From: Romboutsia weinsteinii
GTDB taxonomy: Bacteria > Bacillota > Clostridia > Peptostreptococcales > Peptostreptococcaceae
Direction of reading: 5' to 3'
NCBI RefSeq assembly: GCF_002250835.2
Contig: NZ_NOJY02000004.1
Span: 1 to 64,000, forward strand
Length of the DNA stretch: 64,000 nt
How positions within the stretch are numbered: the stretch's first letter is position 1; every line of letters starts with the position of its first letter. Positions 8,896 to 19,043 of this stretch are shown here, one piece after another. The notes under the pieces are model-generated. The model was not told where the DNA came from. It saw only the letters and a program-made list of their open reading frames with translations, and made no database searches. The translations under genes were made by a program, and so were the position numbers.

Positions 8896-9160
8896 AAAAT
8901 CACTCCAGTCTATTGTTTTGAAATTTTCATACCTTTATTTAGGTTGTGTATTATATAGAAAAATATTATTAGAAAAAAATAGAATGATATATTTTTGTAA
9001 AAATCATTTATATAAGTACAAGTATACGTTTGATTTAATTCGATTAGTCAGAAATAATTAATAATTAGTAACCACATTAATCTCTCATCATATAATTATA
9101 TTAAATGACATAAGTTTTTCTTATGCAAATTTAATAAACAGCAAAGGGGTTTGGCATATT

Positions 9161-10411
9161 ATGAGAAAGAAAAAAAAATTCTGTGGTTCATGTGTTCCTC
9201 AATATGATTCTTGTAACGTATGTGAGAATACATGCAAGCCAATGGACACTTGTAAGCCGGCAAAATCTTGTAAACCAGTAGAGACATGTAAACCTGTGAA
9301 ATCTTGTAAACCTGTGGAAACATGTAAACCAATAAATCCATGCAAAGTAAATAAGAAGCCAATAAAAAATTATGTAGATTGTGTATGTGATGATTATGAA
9401 ATTTCATGCGTAGATAAGTGTGTAGACTTAGCTAAAAAAGCAGAAGAATTATTTGAAAGAGCATTAGCTTGTGAATGTAAAGCAAATGAAGCATATGATC
9501 AAGCTAGAGAATATGAAAAAACAGCTCAAATGTTAGATGCAAAAGCTAATAACTTAATTAAAAGCGCTAATACTTGTGAGAAAGAAGCTAAGTTAGCAGA
9601 ATGTAAAGCAAAAGAACTATTGGCAAAATCAGAAGAGCTTTGCGAACAAGCTAAATGTTTATATAAAGAAGGGGCAAGAATAGAAAAAGAAGCTGAATGT
9701 AATTGCCAAAATGCAAAAACTTTATATGCACAGGCTCAAGAGTACAATGATACTGCAAAAAATTTATATGAGCAAGCTATGAAGATTGATGAAAAAGCAT
9801 TGAAGTGTTATAAATCAGCAGGGGAAAAGATAAAAGAATATGAATCAAAATCTAAAAACTGTGAAGATATGCTTTCAAAATGTAATGATAAGCTATCTAT
9901 GTGTGGAAAAAAACCTAAATCTTCATATATAAATCCATGTAAACAAGAAATAAAACCATGCAAACAAGAAATAAAACCATGCAAACAATATATAAACCCA
10001 TGTGATATGTTTGTAGATAATAATTATAATAAAGGTTGTACTTGCAAATCTGAAGAATATGACTATGGATGCAATCCTCCTAAGAAAAAAGAATGCAAAA
10101 AGGATATGTGTGAAAAAGTACAAAGTAAATCAAACTGTGGATGTAATTGGAAACCTTCATGTGAAGATATACAACCAGATATGACGTGGGGATGCAAGAA
10201 AGACTTATGTTCATCTTATGTAACTCCTATGTACGATATGACTCCAATGCAACATATGGGTGGATTTTCTAATCAATATCCTACATTAGACATGCCATAT
10301 ATGAATATGCAAATGGATCAATATCAGGATATGAATGATATGTGGATGAACTATTATATGATGCAAAACATGATGATGCAAAATATGAATTTTATGGACG
10401 ATATGTTTTAA
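9161..10411 (+). CDS. Cys-rich, Met-tailed repeat protein, putative spore coat/exosporium component
   Basis: This 416-residue protein has no signal peptide. Its N-terminal part is a Cys-Lys-Pro repeat (CKPVETCKPVKS and variants, residues about 25-60). Next comes a long Ala/Glu/Lys helical region with regularly spaced Cys (about 80-250), a second repeat (IKPCKQE, three times, about 263-285), more Cys clusters, and a strikingly Met-rich acidic tail (about 350-416). Such low-complexity, disulfide-capable proteins are typical of spore coat and exosporium layers of clostridia (CdeC-like in style, no direct homology claimed). The RBS is AAAGGGG. A terminator follows, making it monocistronic. Confidence 0.7.
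   Translation: MRKKKKFCGSCVPQYDSCNVCENTCKPMDTCKPAKSCKPVETCKPVKSCKPVETCKPINPCKVNKKPIKNYVDCVCDDYEISCVDKCVDLAKKAEELFERALACECKANEAYDQAREYEKTAQMLDAKANNLIKSANTCEKEAKLAECKAKELLAKSEELCEQAKCLYKEGARIEKEAECNCQNAKTLYAQAQEYNDTAKNLYEQAMKIDEKALKCYKSAGEKIKEYESKSKNCEDMLSKCNDKLSMCGKKPKSSYINPCKQEIKPCKQEIKPCKQYINPCDMFVDNNYNKGCTCKSEEYDYGCNPPKKKECKKDMCEKVQSKSNCGCNWKPSCEDIQPDMTWGCKKDLCSSYVTPMYDMTPMQHMGGFSNQYPTLDMPYMNMQMDQYQDMNDMWMNYYMMQNMMMQNMNFMDDMF
9226..9346 (+). repeat. Tandem Cys-Lys-Pro coding repeat
   Basis: A roughly 15-base unit related to ACATGTAAACCTGTG is repeated about seven times with small changes, encoding CKPx(2)x repeats inside the Cys-rich gene. Copy number could vary by slippage. Confidence 0.8.
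9939..9995 (+). repeat. Three-copy coding repeat (CKQEIKP)
   Basis: A 21-base unit encoding CKQEIKP is repeated nearly perfectly, the last copy diverging into CKQYINP. Near-identical DNA between copies suggests recent duplication. Confidence 0.8.
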
Positions 10412-10423
10412 TAAATTTAAATA

Positions 10424-10457
10424 AAAATTATCACCCAACTTGGGTGATAATTTTTTA
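10424..10457. terminator. Bidirectional terminator after the Cys-rich gene
   Basis: AAAATTATCACCCA pairs with TGGGTGATAATTTT around a 3-base loop, with T-runs on both strands. It separates convergent genes. Confidence 0.9.
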
Positions 10458-10775
10458 TTTAAGCAATTCATGTTCAATTGTCTTATATAGACCTTCCATC
10501 ATAGAGTTAAAATCTTTGGTAGCATTCATATATTCAGCAACAACGGTATTGTTAAAAAATTCTACATAAGATTTATTTAATTGACTTAATTTTATAGGCG
10601 CTTCATCTATGCTATGTCTTGAGCAAATATTATTTTTCTTAGAAACATAGGTATCAAGTTGTTTTTTTAAAGATCTATTTTTTTCCAAGTCTGCTTTGCA
10701 TTTATTCATATATTTAAATTCATCGGTTGATTTAACATAAGAAGCAAATTCTTTAGCCTTTTGGTTTATATTCAT
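10455..10775 (-). CDS. YlbF/YmcA-family regulator
   Basis: This 106-residue all-helical protein matches the YlbF/YmcA (Com_YlbF) family: an N-terminal helix AKEFASYVKSTDEFKYM, a charged central helix and a C-terminal helix (about 80-104). In Bacillus, YlbF, YmcA and YaaT act with RNase Y and influence Spo0A phosphorylation, competence and biofilm. It contains two Cys. The start has a GGAGGT RBS 7 bases upstream. It is monocistronic, ending at a shared terminator. Confidence 0.8.
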   Translation of the reverse strand: MNINQKAKEFASYVKSTDEFKYMNKCKADLEKNRSLKKQLDTYVSKKNNICSRHSIDEAPIKLSQLNKSYVEFFNNTVVAEYMNATKDFNSMMEGLYKTIEHELLK

Positions 10776-10898
10776 AAAATACCTCCTAAAACTCCGTATA
10801 ATATATTTTATAAAATTAATAATAAATATAGACTAATTATTTTAAGAATTTATAAGATGTGGTTAAAAGTGTATCAAATTTAACCTATTATTAATATT

Positions 10899-10996
10899 AT
10901 ATAATGTAGTAAATAAGACACAAGACATATATCAACGTGGAATAATTACAATAGGCTGTATCAAAATAAAATATTTTGATACAGCCTATTTTTATA
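10899..10996 (+). ncRNA. Candidate small RNA with intrinsic terminator
   Basis: The 311-base gap 10776-11086 between two minus-strand genes holds no ORF. It does hold a plus-strand -10 TATAAT (10900-10905, no good -35) and, about 45 bases later, a perfect 18-bp hairpin (10950-10967 with 10973-10990) followed by a short T-rich tail. The T-tract suits plus-strand transcription only, and no plus-strand gene lies upstream. A transcript of about 80 nt is an inference. Confidence 0.35.
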
Positions 10997-11086
10997 ATTA
11001 AAGTAGACTATATTAATTGTTGAATAGGAAATATAAACAATTATCCATTAAATGACTTAGGTAAAGTAAAATTTAATTATAAGAAA

Positions 11087-11908
11087 TTACAAAGTTGTTA
11101 ATTCATTTAAAAACATTTCAAACATAACACCATCATTTCTATCTGTGTTATACCTAGATGTATAATTTATTGTTTTGTATATAAAATCAGTAGCAATATT
11201 TACTGAATCACTTAAGCTGTAATTGTTAGTTAGTAAACCACAAATGATAGAAGTAAAAATATCTCCAGTACCACTATATGAGCAATTATTATATCTTGCA
11301 GAAGTAAAAATAATTTCATCCTTTTCTCTATCATAAGCTAAATTTAATATATTCTTATCTTCTATAATACCTGTAATCACAACTTTACTAGGACCTAGTT
11401 CAGAAACATTTTTTGCAATATGTATAAGCTCATCTCGTCTATAATCTTTTCTTGTATAATCATTATTGGTTAAGAAACATGCCTCAGTTAGGTTTGGAGT
11501 AGTTAAATCAGAAAGCTTTACTAGATTTTTAATTTTATGCCTTGTATCTTCGTCAAATATTGGATACATAACCCCATCATCTCCCATAACTGGGTCAACA
11601 ACTACAAATGCATTAGAATGTTGAGAGATAAAATTAGATACTATCTCAACCTGGTGCTTTGAGCCTAAAAAACCACTATATATTGTATCAAATTTAACAT
11701 TTAAGTTATGCCACGTTTTTGCATAGTTATCCATCTCTTCTGTAAAGTCTAAAAATGTAAATTCAGGATATCCAGTTTGGCTTGAAAGTATTGCTGTTGG
11801 AAATGGACAACATTGTACTTTTAGAGCTGAAAGTATAGGCATAGCTACAGTTAGAGAACATCTTCCAATACCAGATAAATCATTTATTGCTGCAACTTTT
11901 TTTAACAT
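11087..11908 (-). CDS. pdxY: Pyridoxal/pyridoxamine kinase
   Basis: This 273-residue ribokinase-superfamily protein starts KKVAAINDLSGIGRCSLTVA, typical of PdxY/PdxK, and has the catalytic anion-hole motif SGTGD (about residues 210-214), the VVVDPVMGDDG motif (about 105-115) and TPNLTEA (about 146-152). It would phosphorylate pyridoxal or pyridoxamine in the cytoplasm to salvage vitamin B6. The ATG has a GGAGGGAG RBS. It appears monocistronic, and no clear minus-strand terminator was found behind it. The symbol is by family; substrate preference (pdxY versus pdxK) is uncertain. Confidence 0.85.
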   Translation of the reverse strand: MLKKVAAINDLSGIGRCSLTVAMPILSALKVQCCPFPTAILSSQTGYPEFTFLDFTEEMDNYAKTWHNLNVKFDTIYSGFLGSKHQVEIVSNFISQHSNAFVVVDPVMGDDGVMYPIFDEDTRHKIKNLVKLSDLTTPNLTEACFLTNNDYTRKDYRRDELIHIAKNVSELGPSKVVITGIIEDKNILNLAYDREKDEIIFTSARYNNCSYSGTGDIFTSIICGLLTNNYSLSDSVNIATDFIYKTINYTSRYNTDRNDGVMFEMFLNELTTL

Positions 11909-12041
11909 AAAACTCCCTCCATTTTTCTTATCATAATTATATATTACTACTAAAATTTAGAAATTAAAATATAAAAATTATTTCACTACTAATTGGATAT
12001 AATAAGATAAAATCGAGATTTAGCAATTTGGAGGTGCAGAT

Positions 12042-13187
12042 TTGAAAGGTATTACAATGAAAAATAAATATGTCAGAGCAATGATAGTATCCATATGCTT
12101 GACCTTTTCTATAGGAGGATTTACTTTTTTAGCACAAGATGCAAATATTAAGGAGCAGGTAATTGATGCTGGATCTATTATAGATGATGAAATGAATAGC
12201 CAGTACAAAGTTTTACTAGAACATTTATTTGATTATAGAAATAAAGCTTTATTAGAAAAAGATGAAGATATATTAAAGCAACTTTATGAGACTGACAAAA
12301 AATTTGGATTATGGGCGTATGAGCATGAAGTTAAAAAAATGAAGTATCTAGAAAACTGGTCTAATAAGCAAGGTGTAAATTTTAATGAAATTAAGACGAG
12401 AGTAAAAGTTAAAAAAATAAAAGAAAAAGAAGAAGACTTATATGGAATTATATGTACTGTATCTACTGAATATAAATACAATTATGAAAATCAAAAAGAT
12501 GTTGAGAATATGTTTAGAATAGGAACATATCATTATCTAAATGTAAAAATAAGAGATAACCAGTATGTTATAACAAAAGAGTGGTACACTGATCCATTTG
12601 CAGATTCTTTAAACTTAGAAAATTTAAACTCAGATGAGATTAAAAACTATATAGCTTCTCAGGAAGCTGTGAATTTAGAATTAACAGCAGAACAACAAAA
12701 GGCTGTAGATTATGCACATAAATACTGTGGTGCAGCAGCAGATGAAGAAAATGAATTTAAATTTAACCCTAATTATAAGGATTTTAATCCTGATGGCGGA
12801 GACTGTGCTAATTTTGCATCTCAAATATTATTTGAAAGTGGGAGATTTAAGAAAAATAGTACTTGGAATTATAACAATGGGGATGGAACCAAGGCATGGG
12901 TAAACGCACAAGCATTTAAAAACTATATGCTAAATAGTAAGAGAGCATACTTAGTTACAAAAGGAACCTATCAAGATGTATATAAAGAAGCATATTCTCT
13001 TAGACCTGGAGACTTTGTTGGATATGAAAAAGGCGGTAGAATAACTCATGTATCTACTGTGACAGGATTAGACTCAAAAGGATATCCTTTGGTTACATGT
13101 CATAATAGTGACAGAATGTTGGTACCATGGGACCTTGGATGGAGTGATAAGAGTATAAGATTTCATATTATCAAAGTGTGTTATTAG
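12042..13187 (+). CDS. Secreted Amidase_6-domain protein
   Basis: This 381-residue protein starts at TTG, chosen because GGAGGT (12030-12035) lies 6 bases upstream, whereas the in-frame ATG at 12057 is 21 bases away. A signal peptide (about residues 6-33) precedes a helical stalk domain (about 45-215) and a C-terminal Amidase_6 (PF12671) domain of papain-like fold. Catalytic candidates are Cys255 in GGDCANFASQ and His336 in THVSTVTG. Amidase_6 proteins are predicted cell-wall amide hydrolases outside the cell, often sporulation-associated. A TATAAT at 11998-12003 could be the -10. Substrate unknown. Confidence 0.82.
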   Translation: MKGITMKNKYVRAMIVSICLTFSIGGFTFLAQDANIKEQVIDAGSIIDDEMNSQYKVLLEHLFDYRNKALLEKDEDILKQLYETDKKFGLWAYEHEVKKMKYLENWSNKQGVNFNEIKTRVKVKKIKEKEEDLYGIICTVSTEYKYNYENQKDVENMFRIGTYHYLNVKIRDNQYVITKEWYTDPFADSLNLENLNSDEIKNYIASQEAVNLELTAEQQKAVDYAHKYCGAAADEENEFKFNPNYKDFNPDGGDCANFASQILFESGRFKKNSTWNYNNGDGTKAWVNAQAFKNYMLNSKRAYLVTKGTYQDVYKEAYSLRPGDFVGYEKGGRITHVSTVTGLDSKGYPLVTCHNSDRMLVPWDLGWSDKSIRFHIIKVCY

Positions 13188-13220
13188 TTGAGAATATTAT
13201 ATGTATAAAGCTAATAATAT

Positions 13221-13249
13221 TTGACAATGATATCCAGGTATGATAAAGT
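13221..13249 (+). promoter_or_regulatory. Promoter of the cold-shock gene
   Basis: A perfect -35 TTGACA (13221-13226) with a weaker -10 TAAAGT (13244-13249) at 17-base spacing leaves a leader of about 55 bases before the ATG at 13313. Confidence 0.55.
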
Positions 13250-13312
13250 TAAAATAGGGTTACAAGGATTTGTGGCTAAATATTAATTGTGTTTTTTTAG
13301 GAGGATTTATTA

Positions 13313-13513
13313 ATGAAAACTGGTGTAGTTAAGTGGTTTAACAACGAAAAAGGATTTGGATTCATATCTGTAGAAGGTGAAGGAGATGTTTTCGTACATT
13401 TCTCAGCTATAACAGGTGACGGATACAAGTCATTAGAAGAAGGACAAAATGTTGAATTCGAAGTAGTTGATGGAGCTAAAGGTCCTCAAGCTGCTAACGT
13501 AGTTAGATTATAA
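13313..13513 (+). CDS. CspA-family cold-shock protein
   Basis: This 66-residue single-domain protein matches the bacterial cold-shock domain along its length. It has RNP1 KGFGFISV (about residues 13-20), RNP2 VFVHFSAI (about 26-33) and the opening [14 protein letters not shown]. It binds single-stranded RNA/DNA as a five-stranded beta barrel and acts as an RNA chaperone in the cytoplasm. It has a strong AGGAGG RBS, its own TTGACA promoter and a hairpin terminator, so it is monocistronic. Its exact paralogue name cannot be assigned. Confidence 0.97.
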   Translation: MKTGVVKWFNNEKGFGFISVEGEGDVFVHFSAITGDGYKSLEEGQNVEFEVVDGAKGPQAANVVRL

Positions 13514-13556
13514 TTAAAAATTCATATATATTAGTAAGCTAGTAATATGTGAAAGT

Positions 13557-13581
13557 TAAGCCGCTGAGAAGCGGCTTTTTA
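13557..13581 (+). terminator. Terminator of the cold-shock gene
   Basis: AAGCCGCT and AGCGGCTT form a GC-rich stem followed by a T-run. Confidence 0.92.
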
Positions 13582-13629
13582 TAATGGTTAAAATTATTAT
13601 AAAATTAAATTTCAATTAAAATATTTTAG

Positions 13630-14379
13630 CTATTCTCTAACTAATCCTAAATTATCAACATATTTAAAATTCATTTCATTTACTAGAATGTTGTAAATTT
13701 CCTCTGAAGAAGAAAACTTACAAAACTTATCTAAACAGTATTCTAAATCATCTTCAAGTCTATCAAATTCATTGTAATAGTTAAATGCAACAGAAAACTC
13801 GGTCATCTCTTGTCTAATTTGATCTATATCTAGAAATACTTCAGCCCATGAAATATCAAGTTTATTATTTATTAGCATATCCTTAATAATTGATAGTAAT
13901 TGATTTTTATCAGTAAAAGGAATAGTTATAGTATTTTTAACTTTATAATCTTCAATATACTTTGAAATAGAATTAGACATACTTCCTAAATTCTCATCTA
14001 TAAAGCTATGAAAATCTTTCGCACTAAACCTACGACTAATATCTTCTATTAGCATATCATTAACATAATCTTCCCATAATTGCAAAGCAACTTTATTAGA
14101 GCTAATGCTTTTTAATGGATTACCTTTATAATCATAAAGTCTAGGGTATGAATAATTACGATGATTTGCAATCATACATCTAAAATAGTATCCATCTTTT
14201 CCTTTAGGAATAAAGTTAATAATGAAGTCGTTCATATCACTACCTAAATATATATTAGTAGATTTGAATAAATTTATATCAATATTTAAGCCATCATTTT
14301 TAGCGGCAATAGCGTATATTTTATGTTCATATATTTTATTTAAAATGTTTTTTATCTCTATATCATAATCATATTTCAT
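13630..14379 (-). CDS. Hypothetical cytoplasmic protein
   Basis: This 249-residue protein is not recognised. It has no signal peptide or membrane segment. The N-terminal half has alternating strands and helices and the C-terminal half is mainly helical and acidic (YNEFDRLEDDLEYCLDKFCKF). The start is backed by AGGAGG about 12 bases upstream of the ATG. It is monocistronic and minus strand among unrelated genes. Codon use and AT content look like its neighbours, so there is no sign of recent transfer. Confidence 0.6.
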   Translation of the reverse strand: MKYDYDIEIKNILNKIYEHKIYAIAAKNDGLNIDINLFKSTNIYLGSDMNDFIINFIPKGKDGYYFRCMIANHRNYSYPRLYDYKGNPLKSISSNKVALQLWEDYVNDMLIEDISRRFSAKDFHSFIDENLGSMSNSISKYIEDYKVKNTITIPFTDKNQLLSIIKDMLINNKLDISWAEVFLDIDQIRQEMTEFSVAFNYYNEFDRLEDDLEYCLDKFCKFSSSEEIYNILVNEMNFKYVDNLGLVRE

Positions 14380-14534
14380 AATAACGTGATACCTCCTAGG
14401 TTCTATATAGTACTTTTATACCCTAAAAAAATATTTTTAAATAAAAATTTAAATAATAAAGTAAATATGATAAAATTAATAGTATAATATAGAAGTATTA
14501 ATACATTCACCGTAGAATTTGGAGGTGTAGCATA

Positions 14535-14948
14535 ATGAACATATTATTTTTTCTAACACCGAAAAGTGAAGTTGCATACATATACGAAGACTACACTATG
14601 AGGCAAGCATTAGAAAAGATGGAATATCACAGATATTCTGCTATTCCTATTATTAATAAAGATGGGAAGTATGTTGGAACAATAACTGAAGGAGATCTTC
14701 TTTGGACTCTAAAAAACGATTACTCACTAGATTTAAAAGCAATTGAAGATGTATCTGTTATGAAGGTGAATAGAAGAATGGATAATTCTCCAGTGTCAGT
14801 TGATTCTAATATAGAGGATTTAATATCAAAATCTATGAATCAAAACTTTGTTCCAGTGATAGATGACCAAAATACATTTATAGGGATAATTAAAAGAAGA
14901 GATATAATTCAATACTGTTATGAAAAGATTGAATCAGTAAAAGCGTAA
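14535..14948 (+). CDS. CBS-domain pair protein
   Basis: This 137-residue protein consists almost only of two CBS domains (about residues 14-66 and 76-133). The repeated pattern is visible as SAIPIINKDGKYVGTITEGD and NFVPVIDDQNTFIGIIKRRD. CBS pairs bind adenine nucleotides and act as energy or ion-strength sensors, and free-standing ones may regulate partner proteins. An RBS (GGAGGTG) and ATG support the start, and a terminator follows immediately. The partner is unknown. Confidence 0.85.
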   Translation: MNILFFLTPKSEVAYIYEDYTMRQALEKMEYHRYSAIPIINKDGKYVGTITEGDLLWTLKNDYSLDLKAIEDVSVMKVNRRMDNSPVSVDSNIEDLISKSMNQNFVPVIDDQNTFIGIIKRRDIIQYCYEKIESVKA

Positions 14949-14968
14949 ATAAGAAGATTTAAATATAT

Positions 14969-15003
14969 AAAAGCCTAGTACAAATGTACTAGGCTTTTAT
15001 ACT
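14969..15003. terminator. Bidirectional terminator
   Basis: AAAAGCCTAGTAC pairs with GTACTAGGCTTTT at the convergence of the CBS and PpiC genes. Confidence 0.88.
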
Positions 15004-15766
15004 AGTCGTTAAACTTAACGTTACTTCCAAATTTAGTTTTAAGATCGTTTATTTTGTTAGCATAAACTTCACTTTGCTTTTGGTACATTAAAGTTTTTTC
15101 TATTTCATTCTTAACTTCTTCGTATTCAGAAGCTCCGCCTTCTTCTCTGTTGTTTAACTTGATTAAGTGGTATCCAAATTGAGTTTGAACTGGTCCTCTT
15201 ACTTCATCTTTATCCATAGAGAATACAGCTTCTTCAAATTCAGGAACCATTTGTCCTCTAGGGAATGATCCTAAATCTCCACCAGCATCTTTAGATGGGC
15301 AAGTAGAGTGTTGGCTAGCAGCATCTTCAAAAGATAATTCACCAGCGTTTATTTTGTTAAGTAATTCGCTTGCTTTATCTTCAGTCTCAACTAGTATATG
15401 CTTAGCTGAAGCTGTTTCTGGCTTAGCAAATTTATCTTTGTTTGCATCAAAGAAAGCTTTCTTTTCTTCTTCTGTTAAAGTTACACTGCTTAATACTTTG
15501 TTCATAGCATATTGCTTTAACATATTTTCTTGTACTCTTTGCATTTCAGCTTTGAAAGTATCTTCGTTATGTAATTCTTGCTCCTTAGCCTCCATGTAGA
15601 ATAATTCTTGGTTAACTAAGTCATCTAGTAATTGTTTTTTTCCTTGATCATTATTGAAGTGCATAGCTTGATAAGGATCTAAGCTTTGTAGAGCACTTTC
15701 AATATCTAGGTTAGTTATTTCTTTTGAACCAACTGTAGCTAAAACTTTTCTTTCCATATTTTCCAT
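15002..15766 (-). CDS. PpiC-type peptidyl-prolyl cis-trans isomerase, no signal peptide
   Basis: This 254-residue protein has a SurA/PrsA-like helical N-terminal domain (about residues 1-110), a parvulin domain (about 117-210; SAKHILVETEDKA, the GGDLGSFPRGQMVPEFEEAVF core and FGYHLIKL) and a C-terminal helix. Parvulins accelerate prolyl isomerisation and chaperone folding. Unlike PrsA there is no signal peptide or lipobox: it starts MENMERKVLATVG. It is therefore predicted cytoplasmic. The ATG has an AAAGGAG RBS 8 bases upstream. Confidence 0.88.
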   Translation of the reverse strand: MENMERKVLATVGSKEITNLDIESALQSLDPYQAMHFNNDQGKKQLLDDLVNQELFYMEAKEQELHNEDTFKAEMQRVQENMLKQYAMNKVLSSVTLTEEEKKAFFDANKDKFAKPETASAKHILVETEDKASELLNKINAGELSFEDAASQHSTCPSKDAGGDLGSFPRGQMVPEFEEAVFSMDKDEVRGPVQTQFGYHLIKLNNREEGGASEYEEVKNEIEKTLMYQKQSEVYANKINDLKTKFGSNVKFND

Positions 15767-15881
15767 AATAGTAACTCCTTTATAGTGTTTTCATTATTAA
15801 TATTAGCCTTTAAATTAAATAATATCAGAAAAAAAGGCATATGTCTAATATTTCCATATAGTAATCATAACTATGCAAGAT

Positions 15882-16298
15882 TTAATAAAATAATGCAAAT
15901 GCTAACATTAACAGAGCTGATAATATACCAACAACCCCTTCTTCAATTTTGTATCTTCGTACCTTGATATAAGATATATATAAAAGTATAAATACAAATA
16001 TAATTTTAAGTATGAAGAAGAATGGATTTGTAGGGAATAATAAAAAACTAATTATTGTAAATATAAAAGCAAGTAACATACTTACTCTATAGTAGATAAC
16101 TATCTTATCAATACTGCTGTTATTTAATCCGTAATAAGTAAATAATAATATGTAAATTATGTATAAAATACTGAAAGTAATAAAAATAATAAAGTTTGTT
16201 CTTGTATTAAGAATTAACTGGTTTTCATACCAAAATATTGGCCAAAATGATAATACTAAAAATTTAAAGTATATATCAAAAAATTTATCTTTATTCAA
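15882..16298 (-). CDS. Hypothetical four-helix membrane protein
   Basis: This 138-residue protein consists of four hydrophobic helices (about residues 12-25, 36-57, 72-90 and 92-110) with a fifth partial one at the C-terminus. The family is not recognised. The start is TTG with GAGGAG upstream (MNKDKFFDIYF). It stands alone on the minus strand. Confidence 0.5.
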   Translation of the reverse strand: MNKDKFFDIYFKFLVLSFWPIFWYENQLILNTRTNFIIFITFSILYIIYILLFTYYGLNNSSIDKIVIYYRVSMLLAFIFTIISFLLFPTNPFFFILKIIFVFILLYISYIKVRRYKIEEGVVGILSALLMLAFALFY

Positions 16299-16463
16299 AA
16301 TTAATCTCCTCTCTAAAGTAATCTCTAAGTAAATTAAAACATATAAATTTAGTAAATACTAGATTTATTATACCAACATACTAAAAATATATTAGGCATG
16401 TATAAGAAATATATCATTACCAATAATTTTAAAACATAGTTTATTATAATGGGGGGGATTTTT

Positions 16464-16736
16464 ATGTATAGATACAATACTAAAGGAGTATGTTCAAAAT
16501 CCATATTATTAGATATTAAAGACAATGTATTAGTAGATGTAGTTTTCGAGGGTGGATGTGCAGGTAATTTAATCGCACTAAAACACTTAGTAGAAGGCAA
16601 AACTATAGATGAGATAATTGATAATTTTGAAGATATACCTTGCAGTAATAGAGGAACATCTTGTCCGGATCAGCTAGCAAATGCACTTAAAATATATAAA
16701 AGATACGCTAAAGATGATAAAAGCGAAAATTTTTAA
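16464..16736 (+). CDS. TSCPD-domain protein (TIGR03905 family)
   Basis: This 90-residue protein is named for its own motif: TSCPD is present literally (GTSCPDQLA, near residues 70-78). It also has the family's Cys-containing EGGCAGNL loop (about 31-38) and a Cys near the N-terminus. Such small proteins are related to the C-terminal zinc-binding domain of vitamin B12-dependent ribonucleotide reductases; function as a stand-alone protein is unknown. I start it at ATG 16464, 6 bases after a run of seven G (16451-16457) that serves as RBS; an upstream in-frame ATG at 16449 overlaps that RBS. Confidence 0.88.
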   Translation: MYRYNTKGVCSKSILLDIKDNVLVDVVFEGGCAGNLIALKHLVEGKTIDEIIDNFEDIPCSNRGTSCPDQLANALKIYKRYAKDDKSENF

Positions 16737-16739
16737 TTA

Positions 16740-16773
16740 AAAAAGCTTCTACTTATTAAGTAGAAGCTTTTAC
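16740..16773. terminator. Terminator between convergent genes
   Basis: AAAAGCTTCTACTTA pairs with AAGTAGAAGCTTTT around a 2-3 base loop. Usable in both directions. Confidence 0.88.
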
Positions 16774-16778
16774 TTTAA

Positions 16779-17231
16779 TTATCTAGTAACTACTATAGCT
16801 ATCTTTTGATCAGGATTGTAGCTGATTTGAACAAGTTGATTTTTCTTTACATGCTCAAGATCTTCCCCACCATAAGCTATTTGTAACTTTATAGGTAATT
16901 TTCCTTGCTTTATGATTGCAACATATTCTTTTTTACCACTTTTTTCTAAACTGATTAGATTACCAACATATGGTTTAAAGTTTTGGTATTTTTTACTAGC
17001 ATTTTTTATGTAGAAGAATGCCCCTACAGCTACAATAAGGTTTATCCCAAGAGTAAGCCATGGATTAAGTTTCATTGCTATTCCAGCTATAACTACTATG
17101 AACATTATTACTATTGGAAGTATAGCTTTCTTAAGTAATATTTTCCCCATTATTTCATTAGCTCTTTTCTCAGGGCCAGTCATTGTTTTTGATCTAGCAA
17201 AAGATTCCGCGAATTTGTCTTTTAAGCCCAT
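16779..17231 (-). CDS. Hypothetical membrane protein
   Basis: This 150-residue protein has a charged N-terminus with a possible amphipathic helix, two adjacent membrane helices (about residues 36-53 and 57-76) and a C-terminal soluble beta domain (about 88-150; IIKQGKLPIKLQIAYGGEDL). The family is not recognised. An AGGAGG RBS precedes the ATG. It is a single gene facing a shared terminator. The 261 bases upstream to glpK are very AT-rich without a visible gene. Confidence 0.55.
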   Translation of the reverse strand: MGLKDKFAESFARSKTMTGPEKRANEIMGKILLKKAILPIVIMFIVVIAGIAMKLNPWLTLGINLIVAVGAFFYIKNASKKYQNFKPYVGNLISLEKSGKKEYVAIIKQGKLPIKLQIAYGGEDLEHVKKNQLVQISYNPDQKIAIVVTR

Positions 17232-17477
17232 TTTAATCCTCCTAATTTTTGTAAATAATTAACCATAATAACATTATTAATATTATGTTCAACTTTTGTA
17301 TTTAAATTTACATTTAAATAAAGCAAATATAATAATTATTTTAACATAAAAATATAAAAAAGAAAATAAATGAAAGAATAAATAAAAAAATATATCTAAG
17401 AAAACAAGAAAAGAAAGTATAGTAGAGATTATAACTAGAGCATATGTTATTATATAAATTATAAGATTACTTATTAA

Positions 17478-18998
<1,521 letters not shown>

Positions 18999-19006
18999 TA
19001 TATAGT

Positions 19007-19043
19007 AAAACTGACCAAATTAATAGTTTGGTCAGTTTTTTTC
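19007..19043 (+). terminator. Terminator after glpK
   Basis: AAAACTGACCAAA pairs with TTTGGTCAGTTTT, followed by a T-run. Confidence 0.92.

Noticed and set aside
8738-9061. A 107-residue plus-strand reading frame
   Set aside because: It is largely antisense to the small membrane protein gene at 8644-8895, which has a proper RBS and hydrophobic helices; the rest is AT-rich noise.
9088-9100. A SigK-like -10 (CATATAATTA) before the Cys-rich gene
   Set aside because: CATA-N3-T is too short in AT-rich DNA to be significant, and no convincing -35 is at the right distance.
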